In this document: positions 51,498-59,469 of the stretch, piece after piece
How the letters are laid out: each line of letters begins with the position of its first letter
How positions within the stretch are numbered: position 1 is the first letter of the stretch
Source: JAVXTH01 sp036642795
Lineage (GTDB): Bacteria; Bacillota_I; Bacilli_A; Erysipelotrichales; Erysipelotrichaceae
Direction of reading: 5' to 3'
Assembly: GCA_036642795.1 (NCBI GenBank)
Contig: JAVXTH010000002.1
Coordinates: 1-64,000, forward strand
Length of the DNA: 64,000 bases
Program-made: the position numbers and the translations under genes
The notes under the pieces: generated by a model
Databases searched by the model: none
What the model was told of the DNA's origin: nothing
What the model saw: the letters and a program-made list of their open reading frames with translations, nothing else

Positions 51498-53997
51498 AAT
51501 AGGCTTCTGGTACTACAATTTGTCCATTTTCAATTAATTCAACAAATAAATTTGCTAGTTTAGGATCAAATTGCGTATTAGCTCCTTGTTTTATTTCTTC
51601 GATTACAATTGGTAAAGGGATTGGATCACGATAACTTCGTTTGGTTGTCATGGCATCAAATGTATCGGCAACTCCAATGCATCTTGCGGCAATCGGATTT
51701 TCTTCCCTCTTCAATCCTCGTGGATAGCCTAAACCATCCCAACGTTCATGATGACCTAAAACAGCTGGAATTAAATAATCTAGACTAGGCAAATGACGAA
51801 TGATTGAAATTGAATTCTCTACATGTGATTTCACCACTGCATATTCTTTTTCCGTTAACTTACCAGGTTTATTCAATATGTCTTCGGGTATTCCTATCTT
51901 ACCAATATCATGTAACAAAGCAGCTTCTTTGATTAACTCAACATGTTCATGATTCAAACCAAGCGCTTTCGCTAAGATAGAGGCATACTGAGCAACGTTA
52001 GTAGAATGGTGGAAGGTATAATGATCCTTTACATCAATCGCTGCGGTAAGCGCTGATATCGTCGGTTCATATTGTGCATAAACATCATTATTGAATTCAT
52101 TCGGTTGATTATCTTGAAGAATAATTTCTTCCATCGTATAAACATTGATACGATTCTTACCATGTTGTTTCGCATTAAATACTGCCATCTCTGTATTACT
52201 GACAAGTTCTTGCATTGAACTTGCTGCGTAGGGATAAATGCATAAACCGATGCTCATTGTAATATCTTTCTTCCAATCTGAACTATCCAATTGATTTTGT
52301 GTATGTATTTGATTCAAAATTAAATTCATCTTTCGTTTAACACTCATAATATCACTATCGACAAATACAATAGAAAACTCTTTTCCTCCATAACGAGCAA
52401 TCAATGTTTCTTGATCAACTAAAGAAGACTTTATAATCTTCGCAATATTTCTTAATGCGATATCACCTTGATTTCTTCCATATAATTCATTATATAAAGA
52501 AAAATCATCAATATTCATAATGGCCAGTATCAGTGATTCTGGTTTTTTATTAAATACTTTTTCCATTTCCGTAAAGAAAAATTCACGATTCAATAATTCC
52601 GTTAAATGATCGGTACTTGCTTTTTCATATATCTTTTTATATAAATTCGCATTCTTAATCGCAAGTGCACTAATACTTGCGATGCTATCTAAAAAGGTCA
52701 ATTCATATAATGAATAATTTTTATTTCTACCACTTAACATTATAATACCAATTAAATTATTTTCAGATAATAAAGGAACAAAACAATCTACTTTCATTTG
52801 ATCAAATACATCTTTTTCTTTTTTCCACATCGATTTGTATAAGATATTACGTTCAAAGTCTTTCATTGTAATGGTTTTCTTATTTTGAATTAAATAAGCA
52901 ATACAAGGATTATCAACCGCAATTGAAAAATTTTGATCCTGTAAGGCAAAAGATGAATAAATAGATTGAAAGCAATTATTTGCTTCATTCTTTAAACAAA
53001 TGGTAATGGATTGAACTTGTACATCCTCACTTACCACACCAATTAACTCTTTACATACTTGTTCTAAGTCTAAATAACTAGCAATATGAGCACTGTAGTT
53101 TCTTAATATAATCGCCTTTCTTTGCTCATCCTTGGCAAAGATTAAATCGATTAAATGTTTTAAAGTAAAGAAGACTAAACAAATAAAGAAAGAGAATACA
53201 ACCACTACTATGGTAATGATATAGTTTGATAAAGTAGGAAAGAGATTTTTAAATAACTGTTCGATTGGATTAATAAAATTAATCGAAAAGAACATAATAA
53301 TAAGACCGGTTAATATATAAGTAGAACCTCTTGAAAGTACCATTGTCATCTTTATTAAACGACGCTTATATAGAGTATAAAACAAACATATCGCATTGAA
53401 AATTCCACACATGGTATCGATTGGATACTTTCCAATCGCAGGAATCGTTGATAATAAAGTACCTAAGGTAAGAATTAAAATACCGGCTATAATCGGATAA
53501 TAATCCTCTGCATTCCTCTCTTTTGCTTTGATACTTTGAAATATTTTCTTAAGGATACTGACCGCCACTAAAATAACATAAATGATTGGAATAATCATCC
53601 AAAAATTTGTACTATATACAAATTTCGCATAACCATTTGCATTTATAATTTGTGGGTTACTTAATAAGTTATCATTAAATAATAAGAAACTACTTAAAAT
53701 AAATAAGCCAAGAAAGATGTTTAATTGAAGTTGTCCACGATTATTAAGAAATTCCCCAATAAAACTATAATACAATAAAGGAATTCCAAACATTCCAAAG
53801 ATACTTGCCTTACACCAAAAGATAACACCAGGATAAGCACTGGCTCTCATCATGGCAGAACCAACCGTCCAAATTAAGAAGAAAAAGATCATTGTCATAA
53901 AAATATGAAGCATTTTATTCTTTTTGGCGGCGGTTAACGCTAAAAATAGAATCGCATAGAAAAAGGAAGCAATAAGTGGTACGATAATTGATTGCAT
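51496..53997 (-). CDS. 7TM-GAF-GGDEF(GGKEF)-HD-GYP sensor, probable c-di-GMP phosphodiesterase
   Basis: Membrane sensor of 833 residues. An N-terminal 7-8 helix region (1 to about 285, like the histidine-kinase 7TM sensor) is followed by a GAF domain (about 310-455), a GGDEF domain whose motif reads GGKEF (537-541) and is therefore doubtful as a cyclase, then an HD-GYP domain with H696-D697 and G757-Y758-P759 intact, including LLHDIGKIGIP and HHERWDGLGYP. HD-GYP proteins hydrolyse c-di-GMP to GMP. It shares a TAATG junction with the GH3-like gene, so it is coupled to it. Ribosome site AGGAGGG. Confidence 0.92.
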   Translation of the reverse strand: MQSIIVPLIASFFYAILFLALTAAKKNKMLHIFMTMIFFFLIWTVGSAMMRASAYPGVIFWCKASIFGMFGIPLLYYSFIGEFLNNRGQLQLNIFLGLFILSSFLLFNDNLLSNPQIINANGYAKFVYSTNFWMIIPIIYVILVAVSILKKIFQSIKAKERNAEDYYPIIAGILILTLGTLLSTIPAIGKYPIDTMCGIFNAICLFYTLYKRRLIKMTMVLSRGSTYILTGLIIMFFSINFINPIEQLFKNLFPTLSNYIITIVVVVFSFFICLVFFTLKHLIDLIFAKDEQRKAIILRNYSAHIASYLDLEQVCKELIGVVSEDVQVQSITICLKNEANNCFQSIYSSFALQDQNFSIAVDNPCIAYLIQNKKTITMKDFERNILYKSMWKKEKDVFDQMKVDCFVPLLSENNLIGIIMLSGRNKNYSLYELTFLDSIASISALAIKNANLYKKIYEKASTDHLTELLNREFFFTEMEKVFNKKPESLILAIMNIDDFSLYNELYGRNQGDIALRNIAKIIKSSLVDQETLIARYGGKEFSIVFVDSDIMSVKRKMNLILNQIHTQNQLDSSDWKKDITMSIGLCIYPYAASSMQELVSNTEMAVFNAKQHGKNRINVYTMEEIILQDNQPNEFNNDVYAQYEPTISALTAAIDVKDHYTFHHSTNVAQYASILAKALGLNHEHVELIKEAALLHDIGKIGIPEDILNKPGKLTEKEYAVVKSHVENSISIIRHLPSLDYLIPAVLGHHERWDGLGYPRGLKREENPIAARCIGVADTFDAMTTKRSYRDPIPLPIVIEEIKQGANTQFDPKLANLFVELIENGQIVVPEAY

Positions 53998-55616
53998 TAT
54001 TTTTCCCTCCTTCTAAGCAACTGGATGTTTAATAGATTTGCGACATTATGAGCTGGTGGATTCATCCGTTGTAACTTGTTTAAATAACGTACTTCATATT
54101 CTTTAAAAGTTCCACAACGTAAAATGGTTATTTTTAAAGGATCAACCCCTAACATATTTTGTAAGTCCATATAATCATTATCAAAGAAAGTGAAGTATAT
54201 CTGTAAATGTTCTTTTAATATTTTAATACTGATTGCTTCATCACATAAACTCTTCTCACTCAGTTCCACAATTAAATGAAGATAAGGACGAAAGTCATCG
54301 TATTCTTTTAAAGCTACCCAATCGATAATATCTAATTTACTTAACGTAATAACATCTTGAATCGTTCCTTCACTAATTCTTGTGAAGCCGGCTATATCAA
54401 TGATATCAAGTGAGCGATCTAGATAAGCAAAGCGTGGTAAGCTTATCTTATCTTCCTTACTGCTCGTTGCTAAACAACGATAGCGATCTCCACTTAAATA
54501 ACGAACAAAGGCACCACCATGTAGTACGGTTACAATTAACTCGTATTCTTCATTACAAATGACTTCATCCATTAAAAAAGTACTTGGTTTATAATCCGGA
54601 TTTTCTTTAAATTTAATTGCTTCCTGTGCTGGTAAGAATTCATAAAAACATGCATCCGGGAAAAAATACAAGCCATTTCTACGCCAGTTTTCACTCGCAA
54701 TGCAAGTCGGTTCTGTACCTGCGAATATTTCATGAGGACGTTTTCCCCATAGTTTTTCTAACACTGGCTTATACATGACACTATCGGTTCCAGCGCATAA
54801 AAAGCACTTCATATCAAAGATATCTTTTGGAAGAATTTCACGATTCTCACTTTTCGCATGATACTTTGCTTTCATTAACCGATAAGCCATCTTTGGGGTA
54901 ATACTCCCACTGCTAATCTTTTTAGCTGATGATGTCTTCATCGAATCAACTTGTGAAAATGCCATACTTACATAATAGGCTACCGAACTCAAAGCAAAGA
55001 ATACGTCAATTCCTTGTTTCAATCCCATTTTAAAGCCTAAAATATTTCGGTCTTTAAAATTTAATTGCTCGGCCTTTTCTACTGGCGGTAAAATATCAAT
55101 GGTTAATTCCTCTTGAACGAGTATCGGTAATAACCCAGTTGCATAAGGAAGTGAAGCAACTCCATATAAGGTTTTATCATGAGGGCGAAGTCTTACATCA
55201 TAGCGCTCATTACTACCTGCTAGAACCAAACAAGATAACATATTATTTTTAAATGTATTCAACATTTCTTGACTATAAGGAGCACACTTTACCGGATGTC
55301 TACCAGCTTCCCATGTTGTTTCAATCCAGGTAACTGGCTTACTAGGTAAATCTTCACTCCGTCTTGAAAGTAAAACATCGGCATAGTCATTATAGTTTGT
55401 AATTGGTACGAATTCTTTAAACTCCGTAAAACTTGAAATTGATTTACCTTTCATTATCTTGTTTCCAAGATTAGAAGAAAGCCATAATTCCATCTGTTCT
55501 TTTAATAATCGATGTTGAATCTTCATATATTCATCGATTGATAATTCTAGAAAGCCACAGTATTCATCCCATAACTCTCGATATTCTTTTTTCCTTAACA
55601 TTTCCTCAAAGTGCAT
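53997..55616 (-). CDS. GH3-family adenylate-forming enzyme (bacterial, uncharacterised)
   Basis: Soluble protein of 539 residues of the GH3 superfamily, best known from plant enzymes that conjugate amino acids to auxin or jasmonate through an acyl-adenylate. Seen: FAGTEP (T301-E302, motif 2 position) and FVRYLSGD (G376-D377, motif 3), separated as in GH3. Motif 1, normally a Ser/Thr-Gly-rich ATP-loop, reads TTWEAGRHP near residue 104 and is degenerate. Its partner genes are a membrane methyltransferase-like protein (10 bases upstream) and the HD-GYP sensor (1-base overlap). The substrate is unknown; action on a carboxylic or fatty acid is inference. Confidence 0.85.
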   Translation of the reverse strand: MHFEEMLRKKEYRELWDEYCGFLELSIDEYMKIQHRLLKEQMELWLSSNLGNKIMKGKSISSFTEFKEFVPITNYNDYADVLLSRRSEDLPSKPVTWIETTWEAGRHPVKCAPYSQEMLNTFKNNMLSCLVLAGSNERYDVRLRPHDKTLYGVASLPYATGLLPILVQEELTIDILPPVEKAEQLNFKDRNILGFKMGLKQGIDVFFALSSVAYYVSMAFSQVDSMKTSSAKKISSGSITPKMAYRLMKAKYHAKSENREILPKDIFDMKCFLCAGTDSVMYKPVLEKLWGKRPHEIFAGTEPTCIASENWRRNGLYFFPDACFYEFLPAQEAIKFKENPDYKPSTFLMDEVICNEEYELIVTVLHGGAFVRYLSGDRYRCLATSSKEDKISLPRFAYLDRSLDIIDIAGFTRISEGTIQDVITLSKLDIIDWVALKEYDDFRPYLHLIVELSEKSLCDEAISIKILKEHLQIYFTFFDNDYMDLQNMLGVDPLKITILRCGTFKEYEVRYLNKLQRMNPPAHNVANLLNIQLLRRREK

Positions 55617-55626
55617 ATTGGTCTCC

Positions 55627-56196
55627 TTATTGTTTATGGCAAAACGCTAAAATACTTTTTTTACTTGGAATCAAAAAGGGAACCCGATTTTGATAACTTT
55701 GATATCCATCTAGCATAATCGGAAAGATTACTTTATCTTGGATATATGCATAGATTAAATTTAAGAATGAAAAGACAATCGCAACATATAAAACTTGTTG
55801 CGATGCCATACTAAACGCTAAAAATAAATAACTGATGAAAAACCAAAGTACTCCAGGATGACGACATAAACTATATACTCCTTGATCTTGTACTTTTCCT
55901 TTATTTTGTTCGATGTAAGTATCATCAAATGGTAAAGCAAAAAACAAGGTATATAGTAACAACATAAAAAAAATAAAACTGATAAATAAAAATAGGTACT
56001 GATAGATAGTTCCATGTAACAATCGTTCAACGTTGCTTACCATGATAAAGATTGTTATTCCCATTAACAATAAACTACCAGCAGCAAATGCAAATTTACC
56101 TATTTTAAAATGAAATTTAATTTGATTGAAGTCATAAAAAATCATTAGAATAAAAGCAAAACATCCTAAAAACATAATCATTTCTTCATCACTCAT
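55627..56196 (-). CDS. Membrane methyltransferase-like protein (ICMT/PEMT-like)
   Basis: Membrane protein of 189 residues with about five helices. The C-terminal half has QGVYSLCRHPGVLWFF and YQSYQNRVPFLIPS, the RHP and late pattern of the isoprenylcysteine carboxyl methyltransferase/phospholipid methyltransferase/NnrU group, which bind SAM at the membrane face. The usual downstream E-E pair is not clear, so catalysis is uncertain. First gene of the GH3-like operon. The ATG at 56196 lacks a good ribosome site although a TATAAT lies about 20 bases upstream. Possible roles: methylating a lipid, a carboxylate or the product of the GH3 enzyme. Confidence 0.65.
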   Translation of the reverse strand: MSDEEMIMFLGCFAFILMIFYDFNQIKFHFKIGKFAFAAGSLLLMGITIFIMVSNVERLLHGTIYQYLFLFISFIFFMLLLYTLFFALPFDDTYIEQNKGKVQDQGVYSLCRHPGVLWFFISYLFLAFSMASQQVLYVAIVFSFLNLIYAYIQDKVIFPIMLDGYQSYQNRVPFLIPSKKSILAFCHKQ

Positions 56197-56444
56197 TTCA
56201 ATTACTTTTATTATACACAGAAAAAATATGAATTCCTAGTTACCTTTTTAAACTTTTTTTATTTTCTTTTTTATCTTACATTTTATAACCAAAATTGCTT
56301 GTTTAAATGAGTTTTTATGAGTTATTTATGTTTTTAAAATAATAAAAATCAAAGGTGTTAACGAAATATTTAGATCCATAAACAATTATATTTATTATTT
56401 TACATTCTCTGGTATAATATACTACATTGAAAAGAAGTGATTCG
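56197..56444. other. Divergent AT-rich promoter region
   Basis: No gene is visible. It carries TATAAT at about 56209-56214 on the minus strand for the GH3-type operon (weak -35) and the plus-strand extended -10 at 56413-56418 for the flippase-like gene. Long A/T tracts lie between. Confidence 0.55.
56410..56418 (+). promoter_or_regulatory. Extended -10 promoter of the flippase-like gene
   Basis: TGGTATAAT at 56410-56418 is an extended -10; the -35 region is AT-rich and non-consensus. Confidence 0.6.
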
Positions 56445-57452
56445 ATGCCTAAAAACATAAAGAAAAATATTGCTAGAACAATCCTATTATTAAGTTTAAT
56501 TATCTTTGCATTTTGGTTTGCCTTAAAAGATGATGTTCAAAGTGTTTTGAATCAAATCAGCCATATGAGTCTCAATTGGCTTTTAATGGTTGGTTTTTTA
56601 GGTATTCTTTATTATTTAATTCAAGGTTTTATTTTATTCTTAATTGCTCGTAAATATAATGAAAACATACAATTTAAAGATGGCATTAAAAATGCTTATA
56701 TTGCCGCTTTTTTTAATGGGGTAACACCAATGGGTGGAGGGCAAGTAGCCCAAACTTATGCCTTTCGTAAAGCGAAGCTTAAATATCGTGATATCGCTAG
56801 TATTCTTTGGACTGATTTTTTTATGTATCAATGCGTTATGTTAACTTATGTGTTCTTAATCATATTATTTCGCTTTACCTATATCGTAGATACTTTCCCT
56901 GAATATTTTATTCTTGTGATACTTGGCATATTAGTGAATAGTTTTGTGATCATCGTATTATGGACGTTTCTAAAATTTCCTAAATTTTATTTAAAAGTGA
57001 GTAATATGGTAGTTCGCTTTTTATATAAAATTAGAGTTATAAAAGACATTGAATCAACTCAAAATAGTTGGCGAATTCAAATTGGACATTTCTTAAATGA
57101 AATTACAAAGCTTCAAAAAGATAAGAAATTAGTTCTTCAAGGATTTATTTTAAATATGATTCGTCTTACTGTTTTTTATTCAATTCCCTATTTTGTCGCT
57201 TTAGGTTTAGGTATCAAACTTAATTTAATGGACCTTATGAATATTATTTTAATGTCTTGTTTTATTCAAATGTTAAATGCATTAACGCCTCTTCCAGGAG
57301 ATACTGGATGGACTGAGAGTGCCTTCATTTTAATCTTTTGTACTCTGTTTTCACGTGTGGAAGCAAGCAGCATCATGATTCTATGGCGCTTTGCGACCTA
57401 TTATCTTAACTTATTGATTGGTGGCATTACATTTCTTACCATCAAGCATTAA
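56445..57452 (+). CDS. Lysylphosphatidylglycerol synthase TM-region/UPF0104-like membrane protein
   Basis: Integral membrane protein of 335 residues with about eight helices. NAYIAAFFNGVTPMGGGQVAQTYAFRKA and the late ALTPLPGDTGWTE stretch match the flippase-like domain shared by MprF and AglD-type proteins. MprF-type domains move modified lipids across the membrane; stand-alone copies are mostly uncharacterised. Divergent from the GH3-type operon, which invites but does not prove a shared lipid role. The start at 56445 is chosen over an upstream TTG because AGAAGTGAT precedes it; the ribosome site is weak. Confidence 0.82.
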   Translation: MPKNIKKNIARTILLLSLIIFAFWFALKDDVQSVLNQISHMSLNWLLMVGFLGILYYLIQGFILFLIARKYNENIQFKDGIKNAYIAAFFNGVTPMGGGQVAQTYAFRKAKLKYRDIASILWTDFFMYQCVMLTYVFLIILFRFTYIVDTFPEYFILVILGILVNSFVIIVLWTFLKFPKFYLKVSNMVVRFLYKIRVIKDIESTQNSWRIQIGHFLNEITKLQKDKKLVLQGFILNMIRLTVFYSIPYFVALGLGIKLNLMDLMNIILMSCFIQMLNALTPLPGDTGWTESAFILIFCTLFSRVEASSIMILWRFATYYLNLLIGGITFLTIKH

Positions 57453-57474
57453 AAAAAGCACCGATTAAGTGCTT
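57451..57474 (-). terminator. Terminator of the AbrB-like repeat gene
   Basis: AAGCAC/GTGCTT stem (57456-57461 with 57469-57474) and seven T on the minus strand; the stop codon lies inside the stem. It also lies just past the plus-strand flippase-like stop. Confidence 0.85.
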
Positions 57475-57940
57475 AGAATACTTGAATCTTTCCACGATAT
57501 TCGTGTGCTTTATCTAATAATGGTCCACGAACACCCATTGTAAAGGCAATATCACTACTGCGAATTGAGAGTAGTTTTAGGCCTTTTTTTAGTTCCAGTG
57601 TGTCCATCATCTCTTGGCTTAAGCGAAGCGTTCCATCTTTACTAATGGCACACCAACAATAACCTCTACCTTTGTACTGAATGAACTTTCCTTCTTCGAT
57701 TTCGTAATCATTTAAGGCAGGATTTTCAATTAGAATATCGCCAATCTTAGATCCGCTTAACAAACCTTTTCGAGTGACAACAAAACCACCTGTTGTTTTA
57801 CTTCCTGTAACAATAATTACTTTACCTTCTTTGGCAATTCGATATTCATTTACTGCCATTGGTGGCAGGTGAATCACTGAATTTACATTAACGGTGGAGA
57901 ATCCGAATATAAATTTACCGCCTTTATTCATTTGTGGCAT
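57473..57940 (-). CDS. Small protein with two AbrB-like repeats, function unknown
   Basis: Not a recognised family. The 155-residue protein contains two similar halves: IHLPPMAVNEYRIAKEGKVI followed by TRKGLL (about 23-60), and LRLSQEMMDTLELKKGLKLL followed by GVRGPLL (about 106-142). The L-P-x2-M-x5-[YL]-x-[IL]-x2-G pattern resembles the swapped-hairpin fold of AbrB/MraZ. The AbrB fold usually binds DNA, but no DNA-contact signature can be claimed. A Cys-rich YCWCAI lies between the halves. It has its own promoter and terminator. Confidence 0.55.
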   Translation of the reverse strand: MPQMNKGGKFIFGFSTVNVNSVIHLPPMAVNEYRIAKEGKVIIVTGSKTTGGFVVTRKGLLSGSKIGDILIENPALNDYEIEEGKFIQYKGRGYCWCAISKDGTLRLSQEMMDTLELKKGLKLLSIRSSDIAFTMGVRGPLLDKAHEYRGKIQVF

Positions 57941-57976
57941 TTTATCACCCTGATTTCTCCCACTGCTTGGGTTATC

Positions 57977-58005
57977 ATCGTACCACAGAAATCACTATTC
58001 CACAA
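57977..58005 (-). promoter_or_regulatory. Promoter of the AbrB-like repeat gene
   Basis: TTGTGG (58000-58005), 17-base spacer and TACGAT (57977-57982) preceded by TGG, giving an extended -10. Confidence 0.6.
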
Positions 58006-58050
58006 GGACGCTAAATTTCGCATTTTACTTAATCAATGAATAAATGTACC

Positions 58051-59451
58051 CTATTCATCAATTTTCGCACTTGTTTTTTGCTTTGGTCGAATAAAGATAC
58101 CCGCAAGAATTCCAAGGATACAGATAAAGAAGTAAACATTAAACTTCGGTTGAATTACACCACCGTAGATAACTAAGCCTGCTCCAACTAGTGCTAGAAT
58201 CGGGAATACGTAACGTTGAACCACATTCAATTTTCTTCCTTCGACCCCTTTAATAATAACGGCAAGATATAATAAGCCATTAAAGATATAGGTTGAAACA
58301 ATTGGTAAGTTATCAACTTCAAGACCTGCGAATATACTCATTCCATAAACATTAGCACCATCAATCGATAACCAGTGTAAAGCCAACCAAATAAGCGACA
58401 TCACCAGTGTAAAGATAGCGGATGCAAACGGAATATCATATTTCTTATTTACTTTTGATAAGGTTTCACTCATTTGAATTTCACCACGAAGGGCTAAGGC
58501 ATAAGGCAAACGAATATAACCTAGGATAATTCCATTTAAGGTCCCAAGTACCGAAATGATAACAAATACCATAACAATCTTCATTCCCATTGGACCAAAT
58601 AAAGTCGTTGCGACGAATTGTAAAGGATCGTGTCCTTGTAAAATCATATCCGGACCTGCAAGCGCGGTTACGCCGATAAAATATGCTAAGTAAATACCGG
58701 TAACAATCAAAGGTGCCATCGTTAAGGCAAGTGGCAAATTTCGTTTCGGGTTTTTAATTTCATGAGCAATACTTGGGGCAATCATCCAACCATCAAAGGC
58801 AAAGACAACAATAACCAGTGCTGAAAGAAACCCACTACTATTTGTATGGTAGGCAGCAGCTCCTTCAATAACCTTAACGGGATCACCGAATAAGATACCT
58901 CCACCTGCTAACACTATTAACGCTCCCATTTTGATAAACATCGCTGCATTTTGAAACTTACCAGCGTTTACGGTCGCAAAAGCATTTAATAAATAACCGC
59001 CAAATAAGTAAACAATTGCCAAAATCCATACTTCAGGACCAAATTGTCCATTGACTAATAAATTAGGTAAGCCAAATAAAGCACAAGTATAATTAGCTGC
59101 AACCCATGCAATTACTGCACATATTGCAGGGAAATAGAAAACTGTTTGAAACCAGCCAGCTATATAGCCAACGGTTTTTCCCCATGCCATTTCACAATAG
59201 GAAATAATTCCACCAACATTTTCATCTTTATGGGCATATTGTGATATGGTTAATCCACCAAAGATAATACCGATTGCCGCTACCAAGAAAACTGCGATAC
59301 CGACGCTAACATTACCATTGACCCGCATTAATATCTGCGGTGTTTTAAAGAAGATACCAGAACCGACAACGATTCCCACAATCATTGCTACGGTTGTTAA
59401 TAAACCAAATTTCCTTTTTTGGGTATTGCTACCATTTCCCTTTTCATTCAT
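58051..59451 (-). CDS. APC-family amino acid transporter
   Basis: Amino acid/polyamine/organocation permease, 466 residues, about twelve helices. The unwound helix-1 motif GIVVGSGIFF (about 26-35) and the helix-6 FAFDGWMIAPSIAHEIKNPKRN are APC hallmarks, in the style of LAT-like exchangers such as the serine/threonine exchanger SteT. The amino acid is not decided by sequence. It follows the ABC-F gene by 18 bases and is probably in its operon. Confidence 0.88.
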   Translation of the reverse strand: MNEKGNGSNTQKRKFGLLTTVAMIVGIVVGSGIFFKTPQILMRVNGNVSVGIAVFLVAAIGIIFGGLTISQYAHKDENVGGIISYCEMAWGKTVGYIAGWFQTVFYFPAICAVIAWVAANYTCALFGLPNLLVNGQFGPEVWILAIVYLFGGYLLNAFATVNAGKFQNAAMFIKMGALIVLAGGGILFGDPVKVIEGAAAYHTNSSGFLSALVIVVFAFDGWMIAPSIAHEIKNPKRNLPLALTMAPLIVTGIYLAYFIGVTALAGPDMILQGHDPLQFVATTLFGPMGMKIVMVFVIISVLGTLNGIILGYIRLPYALALRGEIQMSETLSKVNKKYDIPFASAIFTLVMSLIWLALHWLSIDGANVYGMSIFAGLEVDNLPIVSTYIFNGLLYLAVIIKGVEGRKLNVVQRYVFPILALVGAGLVIYGGVIQPKFNVYFFICILGILAGIFIRPKQKTSAKIDE

Positions 59452-59469
59452 TCTACATTTCTCCTTATC

